This document shows, in pieces, positions 6,644 to 14,776 of a DNA stretch of 29,346 nucleotides. The number at the start of each line of letters is the position of its first letter. Positions within the stretch are counted from its first letter, which is position 1. The stretch spans positions 1 to 29,346 of the IMG/VR virus record IMGVR_UViG_3300045135_003618; one strand, 5' to 3'. Below the pieces are notes generated by a model that ran no database searches, was not told the origin of the DNA, and saw only the letters and a list, made by a program, of their open reading frames with translations. The stretch comes from a virus. Both the position numbers and the translations under genes were made by a program.

Positions 6644-7416
6644 CGGCACTTCTTCCCATCCCCCAGGGCGATCCGAGCCTTCCCGGCTTGATTGATCGTG
6701 CCGCGACCATGCTTTCGAATGCGAAGACCTCGGCGGAAGTTCTCGAAGCCCGTGAGGCCGCAGGGCTTGCCTACGATGTCGCAAAGCGTGCCGCGCGCCT
6801 CAGCCGTGCCAAGTCCGCACATGATGATCTGATTGCGGCGGCCCATCGTGCCCAGGCTGATGCTTTGGAAATCGAAGCCGCTGCCAAACGCCGCCTCGCC
6901 GATGAATATGACATGGCACAAGCCCAAGGTGAGGTCGGCAAGAGCGGGGTACGGACGGACCTCGTTTCGCAGGGGAACGAGGTTATTCCTTCCGCCGCAG
7001 ACATCGGTCTTTCACGCAAAGCCATTCACGATGCGCGCCTGATCCGCGACGCGGAAGAGGTTGACCCGGGCATCGTGCGCCGCACCCTCGACGAGAAACT
7101 CGAGCGTGGTGAGGAACCGAACCGGGCGGCACTGCGCAAGATGGTGGTCGATGCCGCCATGCGGGGAATGCGCCCTGAGCGCAAACCCAGTCGCCGGAAC
7201 CCGCTCTATGTCCCGCCGACACCCCAACAGGCCGCCTGGCAGCATGTCACCGGCACGTTCCGCGCCTTCGCCGAATGGGCTTCGGATGACACGCTCGCCT
7301 TGGCCCGCGAGGGCATGACCGAGGCTCAGGGCAGCCAGTTTCACCATCTCGACGTCGCCGCCATCGCGGCCGGATCGGAAGCTTTCACCAAAATCAAGGA
7401 GTGGTTCGATGCTTGA
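6640..7416 (+). CDS. Phage protein with long N-terminal helix, possible DNA-binding (258 aa)
   Basis: Starts with GTG, overlapping the previous stop by 4 bases. Residues about 15-95 form long, charged alanine-rich helices (AREAAGLAYDVAKRAARLSR, then AHRAQADALEIEAAAKRRLA, DEYDMAQ) that could be coiled coil. Residues about 100-170 include GLSRKAIHDARLIRDAEE and EEPNRAALRKMVVDAAM. This arrangement resembles the helix-turn-helix part of ParB/KorB-like phage proteins, where a host-range of small helices follows a DxGLSRKxIHxAR segment. The C-terminal part (QQAAWQHVTGTFRAFAEWAS) is of unknown function. DNA binding is inferred from pattern alone. It lies in the middle of the early operon and overlaps the next gene by 8 bases. 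Confidence 0.85.
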   Translation: MTALLPIPQGDPSLPGLIDRAATMLSNAKTSAEVLEAREAAGLAYDVAKRAARLSRAKSAHDDLIAAAHRAQADALEIEAAAKRRLADEYDMAQAQGEVGKSGVRTDLVSQGNEVIPSAADIGLSRKAIHDARLIRDAEEVDPGIVRRTLDEKLERGEEPNRAALRKMVVDAAMRGMRPERKPSRRNPLYVPPTPQQAAWQHVTGTFRAFAEWASDDTLALAREGMTEAQGSQFHHLDVAAIAAGSEAFTKIKEWFDA

Positions 7417-7906
7417 CAGCCAGTCAGCAGCCTTTGCCGAACGCGTCTGGGAGGTGGCCTCCCAGCTTGGCAACAATGCCCCGAAAATAGCCGATGACAT
7501 CATGGGCGAGGCCTTTCCTTTGACCTGTTCGCAGGCAAGGGCGGAAGGCGCGATGCGCATGCTGCGCATTGGGATCATTTCCGAGGTGAAACGGATCCTG
7601 CGCAACCGTCATGACGTGCTGACCCAGACGGATTTCGCCGACCGGTGCGATGCGTTTGCGCCGCTCGTCAGTGATCTGCGCTCGAAGTCCTACTTCGTCG
7701 AAAGCGCCGAGGAATACGTCGTGGTCCCGGACCTGATCGCTGAACCTGATCTCCTCGACGATGCGCGGCGTTTCATGCGGCGCAAGGGACTTGAATGCCT
7801 CGCGGAAGCCGACCGGCTGGATGCGCTCTACGCGGCTGTCACCGGCGAAGTGGCACCCATCCCGGCGACGATTTCCACCGACAAACCTGACATGGGAGAG
7901 TTCTGA
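7409..7906 (+). CDS. Conserved phage early protein of unknown function (165 aa)
   Basis: I do not recognise a named family. It is mostly helical, with FAERVWEVASQLGNNAPKIA at the N-terminus, ARAEGAMRMLRIGIISEVKR in the middle, and DDARRFMRRKGLECLAEADR near the end, followed by a short loose tail. No catalytic or metal-binding motif is seen. AAGGAG stands seven bases before the ATG. It overlaps the preceding gene by 8 bases and touches the Sak4-like ATPase gene through TGATG (1-base overlap), so it is translated with that gene. It may be a small partner of the recombination ATPase, but this is only suggested by position. Confidence 0.82.
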   Translation: MLDSQSAAFAERVWEVASQLGNNAPKIADDIMGEAFPLTCSQARAEGAMRMLRIGIISEVKRILRNRHDVLTQTDFADRCDAFAPLVSDLRSKSYFVESAEEYVVVPDLIAEPDLLDDARRFMRRKGLECLAEADRLDALYAAVTGEVAPIPATISTDKPDMGEF

Positions 7907-8652
7907 TGGCGATTTCTCTCGCATCCCTGCGCACGACCTCTGCGCTGACGCCACCGCGCATTCTGATCCACGGCGTGGCCGGGGTGGGCAAATCCACCTT
8001 TGCCGCCGCTGCGGATCGGCCGGTGTTCATCATGACCGAGGATGGCCTGGGCAAACTGCAGGTGCCGCACTTTCCACTGGCAACGAGCTATGCGGAGGTG
8101 GCTGAAGCCCTTGATGCGCTCCTGCACGAGGACCACGATTTTGGCACGGTGGTCATCGACAGCATTGATTGGCTCGAGCCGCTCATTTGGGCCGAGACCT
8201 GCAAACGCAATGGCTGGGCGTCCATTGAGGCGCCGGGCTTTGGCAAGGGCTTTGCTGAAGCGTTGAATGTCTGGCGCGAATATCTCGACAAGCTGAACGC
8301 GCTTCGGGACCAGAAGGGCATGGTGGTCATCCAGATCGCCCACACTGACATCAAGCGTTTCGACAGTCCCGAGCACGAGCCCTATGACCGCTATGTGATC
8401 AAGCTGCAGACCCGCGCCTCGGCGCTCTTGCAGGAGCACTCAGATGTGGTGCTTTTCGCCAACTACCAGATCTCGGTCGCCAAATCCGATGTCGGCTTCA
8501 ACAAGAAGGTGACCCGGGCGCTCGGGTCCGGTGCGCGCGTCATGCACACCGAAGAGCGCCCCGCCTTTCTCGCCAAGAACCGTTACGGCCTGCCGGACAC
8601 CCTGCCGCTTGAGTGGTCGGAGTTCCTCGCAGCCATGCCCCAACCTGAATGA
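7906..8652 (+). CDS. Sak4-like phage ATP-binding protein (RecA-fold, AAA_24)
   Basis: A 248-residue P-loop ATPase. Walker A is GVAGVGKST at residues 23-31 and Walker B is VVIDSID around Asp85, followed by WLEPLIWAETCKRNGW. The later segment KGMVVIQIAHTDIKRFDSPE and the QTRASALLQEHSDVVLFANY part match phage nucleotide-binding proteins related to Sak4, which act as single-strand annealing or recombination ATPases. Its neighbour DUF669, 21 bases downstream, is a usual companion. With the PD-(D/E)XK exonuclease at 9602 it would form a phage recombination system in place of RecT/Red-beta, neither of which I see here. The Sak4 assignment is by motif and context. Confidence 0.85.
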   Translation: MAISLASLRTTSALTPPRILIHGVAGVGKSTFAAAADRPVFIMTEDGLGKLQVPHFPLATSYAEVAEALDALLHEDHDFGTVVIDSIDWLEPLIWAETCKRNGWASIEAPGFGKGFAEALNVWREYLDKLNALRDQKGMVVIQIAHTDIKRFDSPEHEPYDRYVIKLQTRASALLQEHSDVVLFANYQISVAKSDVGFNKKVTRALGSGARVMHTEERPAFLAKNRYGLPDTLPLEWSEFLAAMPQPE

Positions 8653-8673
8653 TTGCCTTGAAAGGATAAGACC

Positions 8674-9174
8674 ATGGCACGTTTTGACACCTCCTTTGAC
8701 GCCACCAGCGTCGAACCCACCACCGCCTATGAGCTGCTGCCCGCAGGCAAATACCGCGCCCAGATCGTCGAGAGCGAGATGCGCGTCACCAAGAACGGCA
8801 TGGGCCAGTTCCTCTGGCTGATGATCGATATTCTTGAGGGTGAGCAGAAAGGCCGGAAGATCTTCGATCAGCTGAACCTGGTGAACCCAAACCCGACGAC
8901 GGTGGAAATCGCGCAGCGCACGCTTTCGGCCATCTGCCACGCCACGGGCCGGATGCATGTCAGCGACAGCGAGGAGCTGCACCTGATCCCGATGACGATC
9001 CAAGTGAAAATCAAGCCGCCGAAGAACGGATACGGGGAGAGCAACGCGATTGCCTATCTCCCGCCTGAAAAGGGCGCAGCCTCGGCTACCCGCCCGGCGA
9101 AGCCTGCCTCTGACCCGGCTGGATCTGCGGTGCCGCCCAAAATGGCCTCTGCGCCCTGGAACAAGAAAGGCTGA
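8674..9174 (+). CDS. DUF669 family protein (putative ssDNA-binding)
   Basis: A 166-residue protein recognised as DUF669: AYELLPAGKYRAQIVESEMR, then VTKNGMGQFLWLMIDILEGE, KGRKIFDQLNLVNPN, and a C-terminal beta part with IQVKIKPPKNGYGESNAIAY. The family is found beside Sak4-type ATPases and phage replication genes. It is often taken to be an OB-fold, single-strand DNA-binding protein. The last 35 residues are rich in Ala, Pro and Ser and end in WNKKG, like the flexible tails of single-strand-binding proteins; I see no acidic tip. GAAAGGA precedes the ATG. A GC-rich stem-loop at 9181-9215 follows and may stabilise or process the mRNA before the next gene. Confidence 0.85.
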   Translation: MARFDTSFDATSVEPTTAYELLPAGKYRAQIVESEMRVTKNGMGQFLWLMIDILEGEQKGRKIFDQLNLVNPNPTTVEIAQRTLSAICHATGRMHVSDSEELHLIPMTIQVKIKPPKNGYGESNAIAYLPPEKGAASATRPAKPASDPAGSAVPPKMASAPWNKKG

Positions 9175-9180
9175 TCCTTC

Positions 9181-9215
9181 GCGCTGCCCTGACCTGTTGA
9201 CGGACGGGGCAGCGC
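9181..9215 (+). ncRNA. mRNA stem-loop between DUF669 and next gene
   Basis: GCGCTGCCC (9181-9189) pairs exactly with GGGCAGCGC (9207-9215) across a 17-base loop. No T-tract follows, so it is not a classical terminator. It may be an RNA-stabilising or processing element within the operon. Confidence 0.45.
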
Positions 9216-9239
9216 ACAACCCAACCTGAGGATACTCCC

Positions 9240-9602
9240 ATGACTGACATGACCAACGCGGCCCCTGTGGCTGCGACCAGCCCCGGCTTGCCCGATGATC
9301 AGCGGCGGCTCATCGAACTCGACGACGCCATTGCCAAGATCCGCACGCAGATCGCAACGGCCGATCTGGCCCGCCAGCGGGGCCAGAAGCCCATCGATCC
9401 GGACTGGTTCCACCGGGCCCGCACGGCGCTCCGCCACCTCAGCCGCGAGCGTGCGGAACTGCTCGCCCAAGGCACCGGCCGCCGTCGGCGCGAAAAACTT
9501 AAGGACGCACTGATCGGTGTCCTGCGTGATCGCCATGATCTGGAAACCTGGAGCGGCATTCTGGCTGAGGCACAGGCTCGCAGTGAACGGGAGGGGCTGT
9601 GA
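9240..9602 (+). CDS. Small helical phage protein of unknown function (120 aa)
   Basis: I do not recognise a named family. After about 18 loose residues the protein is almost entirely helical and highly charged: LIELDDAIAKIRTQIATADL, then WFHRARTALRHLSRERAELL, then RRRREKLKDALIGVLRDRHD. These helices may form a coiled coil. GAGGA precedes the ATG at good spacing. The stop TGA overlaps the ATG of the exonuclease gene by one base (9602), so the two are probably coupled. A role as exonuclease partner or in replication is a guess from position. Confidence 0.8.
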   Translation: MTDMTNAAPVAATSPGLPDDQRRLIELDDAIAKIRTQIATADLARQRGQKPIDPDWFHRARTALRHLSRERAELLAQGTGRRRREKLKDALIGVLRDRHDLETWSGILAEAQARSEREGL

Positions 9603-10546
9603 TGGCCGAGTTGCCCTACGCCCCCACGTCAACGCTGACGGCGATTTATGCCGATTATGAGGCCCGCCAGGGCGATGGTTTCCGCGACCACCTCGGCGCC
9701 TCGATCATCGGTAAATCCTGTGCCCGCGCGCTCTGGTACGATTTCCGCTGGATTACGCCCGCGCTTCATTCCGGCCGCCTGCTGCGCCTCTTCGAGACCG
9801 GCCAGTTGGAAGAGGACCGCCTCGTGCGCAATCTGCGCGCCACCGGTGCGACGGTGCTCGAGGTCGATCCCGAAACTGGTCGCCAGTTCCGCGTCGAGGC
9901 CCACGGCGGCCATTTTGGCGGGTCGCTCGATGGCGTTGCTATCGGCATCCTCGAGGCCCCGAAAACCTGGCATGTGCTTGAGTTTAAGACCCATGGAGTC
10001 AAGAGTTTCACTGAGCTAACCGCCAAAGGCGTGGTGCAGACCAAGCCCCAGCATGCCGCGCAGATGCAGGTTTACATGCACCTGACAGGGATCACCCGCG
10101 CGCTGTATGTGGCGGTCTGCAAGGACACCGACGCGCTGCATATCGAGCGCATCGAGGCTGATAGCGCTATGGCCGAGCGCCTGCTGGACAAGGCAGGGCG
10201 CATCATCTTCGCCCAGCATCCGCCCGCGCGGATCAGCGAGGACCCGGCCTGGTTCGAATGCCGGTTCTGCGATCACCATGCTGCTTGCCACGAAGGCGGC
10301 GGTGCTGCCGTGACCTGCCGGTCCTGCCTGCACGCGACGCCGATCGAAGGCGGATGGCACTGCGCCCGACACGACCGGATGCTGACGCCTTCCGAGCAGC
10401 GCGCCGCCTGCATCCGCCATCTCTTCATCCCCGATCTCGTTCCGGGCGAGGTCATCGATGCGGGCGACGATGTCGTCACCTACCGCATGGCCGATGGCAC
10501 GACTTGGGCCAACGACGCCCGCACAACGGAGGCCGCGCCATGCTGA
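9602..10546 (+). CDS. PD-(D/E)XK exonuclease, Cas4/RecB-like with Fe-S cysteines
   Basis: Exonuclease of the PD-(D/E)XK superfamily, expected to resect DNA ends for recombination. Visible catalytic residues are Asp110 in GGSLDG, Glu127 and Lys129 in HVLEFKTHG, and the QxxxY-like QMQVY at 154-158. The cysteine pattern matches Cas4/AddB nucleases: one N-terminal Cys40 (GKSCARALWY) plus C220-x2-C223-x5-C229, which would bind a 4Fe-4S cluster. Four more cysteines (239, 242, 254, 270) form a possible zinc knuckle after the nuclease core, which is less usual. The start is ATG at 9602, although a GTG stands directly before it. The gene overlaps the helicase start by 7 bases. With the Sak4-like ATPase it forms a recombination cassette. 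Confidence 0.87.
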   Translation: MAELPYAPTSTLTAIYADYEARQGDGFRDHLGASIIGKSCARALWYDFRWITPALHSGRLLRLFETGQLEEDRLVRNLRATGATVLEVDPETGRQFRVEAHGGHFGGSLDGVAIGILEAPKTWHVLEFKTHGVKSFTELTAKGVVQTKPQHAAQMQVYMHLTGITRALYVAVCKDTDALHIERIEADSAMAERLLDKAGRIIFAQHPPARISEDPAWFECRFCDHHAACHEGGGAAVTCRSCLHATPIEGGWHCARHDRMLTPSEQRAACIRHLFIPDLVPGEVIDAGDDVVTYRMADGTTWANDARTTEAAPC

Positions 10547-12276
10547 CCCTGCGCCCCTATCAACAGGCCGCGATCGCAGCGATCTACGGCTATTTCCAAT
10601 CCCACAAGGGCAACCCGCTGGTGGTGATCCCGACCGCCGGAGGCAAGAGCTTGGTAATGGCCGCCTTCATCGAGGGCGTGCTGAAGGCATGGCCCGACCA
10701 GCGCATCTTGATCGTGACCCATGTGCGCGAGCTGATCGCGCAGAACCATGCCGAGATGACCGGCCTTTGGCCGGAGGTCCCGGCCGGCATCTATTCGGCA
10801 GGCTTGGGCAAGCGCGAGGCACAGGCCCGCATTCTCTTCGCAGGCATCCAGTCGATCCACCGCCGCGCGGCCGAGATCGGCCACACGGATCTCGTGCTGA
10901 TCGACGAGGCGCATCTCATTCCCGGCAATTCCAGCACGATGTATCGCCGGTTTCTGGACGGGATGGTCAGGATCAATCCTGCGCTCAAGGTGATCGGGCT
11001 GACGGCAACGCCATTTCGGGTCGACAGCGGCATGTTGCACGAGGGCAAGAACGCGCTCTTCACCGACATCGCATTTGAGGCCCCGGTCCGTGAGTTGATC
11101 GACGCGGGGTATCTGAGCCCTCTGGTCTCGAAGCTGCCCGCAACCCGGCTGGATGTGTCGAAGGTGGGCACCCGCGCTGGTGATTTTATTGCGCGCGATC
11201 TGGCGGCGGCGGTCGACCAGGACGCCATCACCCGCGCGGCCGTCACCGAAATCATCGAGCATGGCCGTGACCGGAAGTCCTGGCTGGCCTTCTGCTCGGG
11301 CGTCGAGCACGCGCGCCATGTGGCCGAGGAATTCGGCCACCAGGGCATTAGCTGCCGCACGATCTTTGGCGACACGCCGAAGGACGAGCGCGATGCGATC
11401 CTTGCCGCCTTCAAGCGCGGAGAAATCCGGGCGCTCGCCTCAATGGGCGTGCTGACGACCGGCTTCAACGCGCCTGGGGTCGATCTGATCGCGCTTCTGC
11501 GCCCCACCAAGTCCGCAGGCCTCTATGTGCAGATGGTCGGCCGTGGTACGCGCCTCGCGCCGGGCAAAGAAAACTGCCTGGTCCTCGACTTCGCTGGCAA
11601 TGTCCGCCGCCACGGGCCGATCGATCTGGTGCGCCCGAAACGCCCAGGCGAAGGCGGTGGCGGCGAGGCCCCGACCAAGCTCTGCCCCGAATGCGACAGC
11701 ATCATCGCGCTATCGGCGGCGGAATGTCCGGACTGCGGTTACGTGTTTCCGGCCCGGGAGGTCAAAATCGCGCCGACGGCGGCTACACTTCCCGTCCTGT
11801 CGCCGAAGGTCCAATGGCTGCCGGTTCACGGCGTCTCCTACAACCGCCACGACAAACTGGGCGGGCTGCCCTCGCTCAAGGTCACCTATAGCTGCGGGCT
11901 GAAATCCTACAGCGAATGGGTCTGCATTGAGCATCAGGGCTATGCACGCCAAAAGGCGTCGGAATGGTGGCGCAAGCGCGCGCCCGGCTGTCCGGTGCCG
12001 CTCAGCGTGGATGAAGCCATTTTGCAGGCCCAAGAGCTCACGCGCCCCAGTGCGATCTCGGTCCGCCCCGCGGGCCGCTATGTCGAGGTTTCCGGCCACA
12101 GGTTTGAACCATGCGCCAAAGTTCCCCCGGCGTCTGCGCCGTCTGCCACCGACAACCTCGTGGGTTTGGCTGGTTCGACCGGAATTTCCGGGTCTCGGAC
12201 CCGCGCCGCGATGCCGGCCGCAAGCACCTCTGCAGCCGCACCTGCCAGGACATCTGTCACGGGAGGACGGGCATGA
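10540..12276 (+). CDS. DEAD/DEAH-box SF2 helicase with zinc ribbon
   Basis: A superfamily 2 DNA helicase. Motif I is PTAGGKS (31-37), motif II IDEAH (121-125), motif III GLTATPF (153-159), and motif VI QMVGRGTR (331-338) in the second RecA domain. After it comes a four-cysteine zinc ribbon (C382, C385, C396, C399: CPEC...CPDCGY), then a C-terminal domain with WVCIEHQGYARQKASEWW. The ATG at 10540 overlaps the exonuclease stop by 7 bases; the longer reading upstream is rejected. From about residue 524 the frame overlaps the DUF6511 gene for 166 bases and encodes a low-complexity Ala/Ser/Thr/Pro tail. The conserved part appears to end near RYVEVSGHRFEP, so the tail may be overprinted or the product of a frameshift. 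Confidence 0.92.
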   Translation: MLTLRPYQQAAIAAIYGYFQSHKGNPLVVIPTAGGKSLVMAAFIEGVLKAWPDQRILIVTHVRELIAQNHAEMTGLWPEVPAGIYSAGLGKREAQARILFAGIQSIHRRAAEIGHTDLVLIDEAHLIPGNSSTMYRRFLDGMVRINPALKVIGLTATPFRVDSGMLHEGKNALFTDIAFEAPVRELIDAGYLSPLVSKLPATRLDVSKVGTRAGDFIARDLAAAVDQDAITRAAVTEIIEHGRDRKSWLAFCSGVEHARHVAEEFGHQGISCRTIFGDTPKDERDAILAAFKRGEIRALASMGVLTTGFNAPGVDLIALLRPTKSAGLYVQMVGRGTRLAPGKENCLVLDFAGNVRRHGPIDLVRPKRPGEGGGGEAPTKLCPECDSIIALSAAECPDCGYVFPAREVKIAPTAATLPVLSPKVQWLPVHGVSYNRHDKLGGLPSLKVTYSCGLKSYSEWVCIEHQGYARQKASEWWRKRAPGCPVPLSVDEAILQAQELTRPSAISVRPAGRYVEVSGHRFEPCAKVPPASAPSATDNLVGLAGSTGISGSRTRAAMPAASTSAAAPARTSVTGGRA

Positions 12277-12497
12277 TCGATCCCACCCCGAATGAGATGC
12301 AGGCGATGACTGTCGGCGGCCAACAAGGCGGCGCGTATCTCGAAAGCATCGGCAAATCCGATCTCGCCACCCTCACAGAGACCGAGTGGGACCGCTTCAT
12401 CGATGCGGTTGTCACTGGATATTGCGACCACTTGCGCGAGCTGGCGGGCCAGGACCGCACACGCCTCGACGCCATGACCCCCGAGGTGCCTTTCTGA
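12111..12497 (+). CDS. DUF6511 domain protein, four-cysteine zinc finger
   Basis: A 128-residue protein. The N-terminal segment matches what I recall of DUF6511: a CAVCHRQPRGFGWFD start, then FRVSDPRRDAGRKHLCSRTC. Its cysteines (9, 12, 41, 45) are placed as a zinc finger. The rest is helical (LATLTETEWDRFIDAVVTGY, then CDHLRELAGQDRTRL). The ATG at 12111 lies inside the end of the helicase frame and is preceded by an in-frame TGA at 12105, so this start is firm; the ribosome site is weak. The stop overlaps the prim-pol start by one base (TGATG). It is presumably a small nucleic-acid-binding or helicase-associated protein; the function is unknown. Confidence 0.87.
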   Translation: MRQSSPGVCAVCHRQPRGFGWFDRNFRVSDPRRDAGRKHLCSRTCQDICHGRTGMIDPTPNEMQAMTVGGQQGGAYLESIGKSDLATLTETEWDRFIDAVVTGYCDHLRELAGQDRTRLDAMTPEVPF

Positions 12498-14776
12498 TGA
12501 CCAATACATCCTTCATGGCGCGCTTCGGCGCGCGGCTTGTGACCAATGGCTATGCCATCCTGCCGATCGGCCCGGGCACGAAGAAGCCTGGCCGTTTCCA
12601 GCGTGGGGCATGGGCGGATTATCCCGAATGGAACCGCCATGCGGAACGCGGCACCACCGAGGTCGAGGTGGCCACTTGGTCGTCTTGGCCAGATTGCGGC
12701 GTCGGGATAGTCGGCGGCGCTGTCGCTGCGGTCGATATCGACATCAAAGACGATGCTGACTTGGCGCTGCAGATCGAGCGGCTCGCAAGGGAGCGTCTCG
12801 GTGACACGCCCGCCCTGCGTATTGGACGTGCGCCAAAGCGGATGCTGGTCTATCGCACGGCCGCGCCGTTCCGGGGCATCAAACGCCATCCGCTGGAGGT
12901 GCTCTGCCTCGGGCAGCAGTTCGTCGCCTACGCCATTCACCCGGACACGGGTGCGCCCTATGCCTGGCCCGAAGAGGGGCTGGCGGACATCGACATCACC
13001 GACTTGCCTGAAATCACCTGTGAGGCTGCCATCGCTTTCCTCGATGAGGCCTATGAACTGTTGCCAGAGGCCCTGCGGCAGCGCGGGCTGACGACCCATA
13101 CGGTTGACGCAGAGTACCTGCGCAGCCACAGCCAGATCGGTACCTTGCCGGCAATCGAGGCGGCGCTCGCTTGGCTGCCCAACGCTGAACTCGACTATGA
13201 CAGCTGGATGCGTGTCGGCATGGCCCTGAAAGGCGCGCTTGGCGAGGCCGGGGCCGATCTCTTTGCCGAATGGTCCGCGCAAGCGGCGAAGGATGTGCCC
13301 GCCACCACGATGAAGGCCTGGGCCAGCTTCAAGCCCGACCGGATCGGCGCTGGCACGATCTACCATCTCGCCATGGAACGCGGCTGGCAGCCGGACGCTG
13401 AGCTTCGCTTGGATGGCAGTTTGCCCGTGGCCGAAAACCACCCGGCGGCGGGCCTGCTGGCGAGGCTGGATGTGACAACAGCGGCAGCGTCTCTGGCCCC
13501 AGCTGCACCGCAGTTCTCGCTGGCGATCCCTGACGGGCTGGTAGGCGATCTGACGGATTACATGCTGACTACGGCGCGCCGCCCTCAGCCGCTCCTGTCA
13601 TTGGGGGCCAGCCTCTGCGCCATCGGCGCGCTGATGGGGCGGAACTTCCGGACTGAAAGCAACCTGCGCTCGAACCTCTATGTCGTCGGCATCGCCGACA
13701 GTGGATCGGGCAAGAACCACGCGCGCGAGATCATCAACGAAACCTTCTTCGAGGCGGGGCTGGCCCATCATCTGGGCGGCAACAAGATCGCCTCTGGTGC
13801 GGGGCTGCTGACGGCACTGCACCGCCAGCCTGCGATTCTGTTCCAGATCGACGAGTTTGGCATGTTCTTGTCGGCGGCGGCCGACCGCAAGCGCAGCCCG
13901 CGACATATCACCGAGATCCTCGACAACATGACCGAGCTCTACACCTCGGCCGGCGGGATCTTCCTAGGGGCAGAATACGCCAACCGGGACGGCACGAACG
14001 AACGGCGCGACATCAACCAGCCCTGCCTCTGCGTCTACGGCACCACGACACCGCTGCACTTCTGGGGCGCGCTGCAGGGGGCGAACGTGGTCGACGGCTC
14101 GCTCGCCCGTTTCCTGATCCTGCCCAGCGACGAGGACTACCCCGATGAAAACATCGCCGTCGGCATCCGCCAGGCCCCGCCGGCGCTGATCCAGGGGCTG
14201 CAGTTGATCGCGGCCGGTGGAGGCGCCCCAAAGGGCAATCTTGCTGGCAAGACCGCCGATCAGAACACTGCCGTTAACCCGATGGTCGTGCCCATGACCG
14301 AGGAGGCTCGGGCCCGGTTCCGCCTGCTCAGCATCGAGCTGACCGAGGAATTGCGGGCCGCGGCTGGCACGGCCTTCACGGCCATCCTCGCCCGCATCGG
14401 AGAAAATGCCCTAAAGCTTGCGCTGATCGTGGCGGTTGGGCGTGATCCGGTGCGGCCCGAGATCGAGATCACGGCGGCGGACTGGGCGATCAGTTTCGTG
14501 CGGCACTACGCACAGCGCACGATGGAGGCAGTCGAGCGGCATGTCGCGGATACCGAGACCGAGGCGCACCTGAAGCGGCTGAAGGAGATCATCCGAGGCT
14601 CGGGTGCCAAGGGCATCACCAAATCCGAGATCACTCGGGCCTCGCAGTGGCTGAAGTCCCGCGATCGCGATGAAATCCTGCTCACCCTGATCGAAAGCGG
14701 GGACATCACCACTGGCATGCGCGGCTCATCGACCAAGCAGGCCATGGTCTACAGGATGGCGAGGTGGGATGGGTGA
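12497..14776 (+). CDS. Primase-polymerase / helicase (bifunctional prim-pol N-terminal, P-loop C-terminal)
   Basis: The 759-residue replication protein of the phage. The N-terminal prim-pol domain shows PIGPGTKKP and the catalytic pair Asp80/Asp82 in VGGAVAAVDIDIKDD, with R-x-G and H-P motifs further on. A PriCT-like helical region follows (ALAWLPNAELDYDSWMRVGM, then TTMKAWASFKPDRIGAGTIY). The C-terminal half is a helicase-like ATPase with Walker A GIADSGSGKNH at about residues 397-407 and QIDEFG as Walker B. The end (GAKGITKSEITRASQWLKSR) looks like a winged helix. The ATG at 12497 is fixed by TGATG overlap with DUF6511; the upstream open frame is rejected. A repeat-rich AT stretch follows directly, a natural site for its origin. 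Confidence 0.92.
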   Translation: MTNTSFMARFGARLVTNGYAILPIGPGTKKPGRFQRGAWADYPEWNRHAERGTTEVEVATWSSWPDCGVGIVGGAVAAVDIDIKDDADLALQIERLARERLGDTPALRIGRAPKRMLVYRTAAPFRGIKRHPLEVLCLGQQFVAYAIHPDTGAPYAWPEEGLADIDITDLPEITCEAAIAFLDEAYELLPEALRQRGLTTHTVDAEYLRSHSQIGTLPAIEAALAWLPNAELDYDSWMRVGMALKGALGEAGADLFAEWSAQAAKDVPATTMKAWASFKPDRIGAGTIYHLAMERGWQPDAELRLDGSLPVAENHPAAGLLARLDVTTAAASLAPAAPQFSLAIPDGLVGDLTDYMLTTARRPQPLLSLGASLCAIGALMGRNFRTESNLRSNLYVVGIADSGSGKNHAREIINETFFEAGLAHHLGGNKIASGAGLLTALHRQPAILFQIDEFGMFLSAAADRKRSPRHITEILDNMTELYTSAGGIFLGAEYANRDGTNERRDINQPCLCVYGTTTPLHFWGALQGANVVDGSLARFLILPSDEDYPDENIAVGIRQAPPALIQGLQLIAAGGGAPKGNLAGKTADQNTAVNPMVVPMTEEARARFRLLSIELTEELRAAAGTAFTAILARIGENALKLALIVAVGRDPVRPEIEITAADWAISFVRHYAQRTMEAVERHVADTETEAHLKRLKEIIRGSGAKGITKSEITRASQWLKSRDRDEILLTLIESGDITTGMRGSSTKQAMVYRMARWDG

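Noticed and set aside
12257-13441. Long minus-strand open frame (394 codons) opposite the prim-pol gene
   Set aside because: Shadow caused by GC-rich codon bias; the plus strand has catalytic Asp residues and a firm coupled start.
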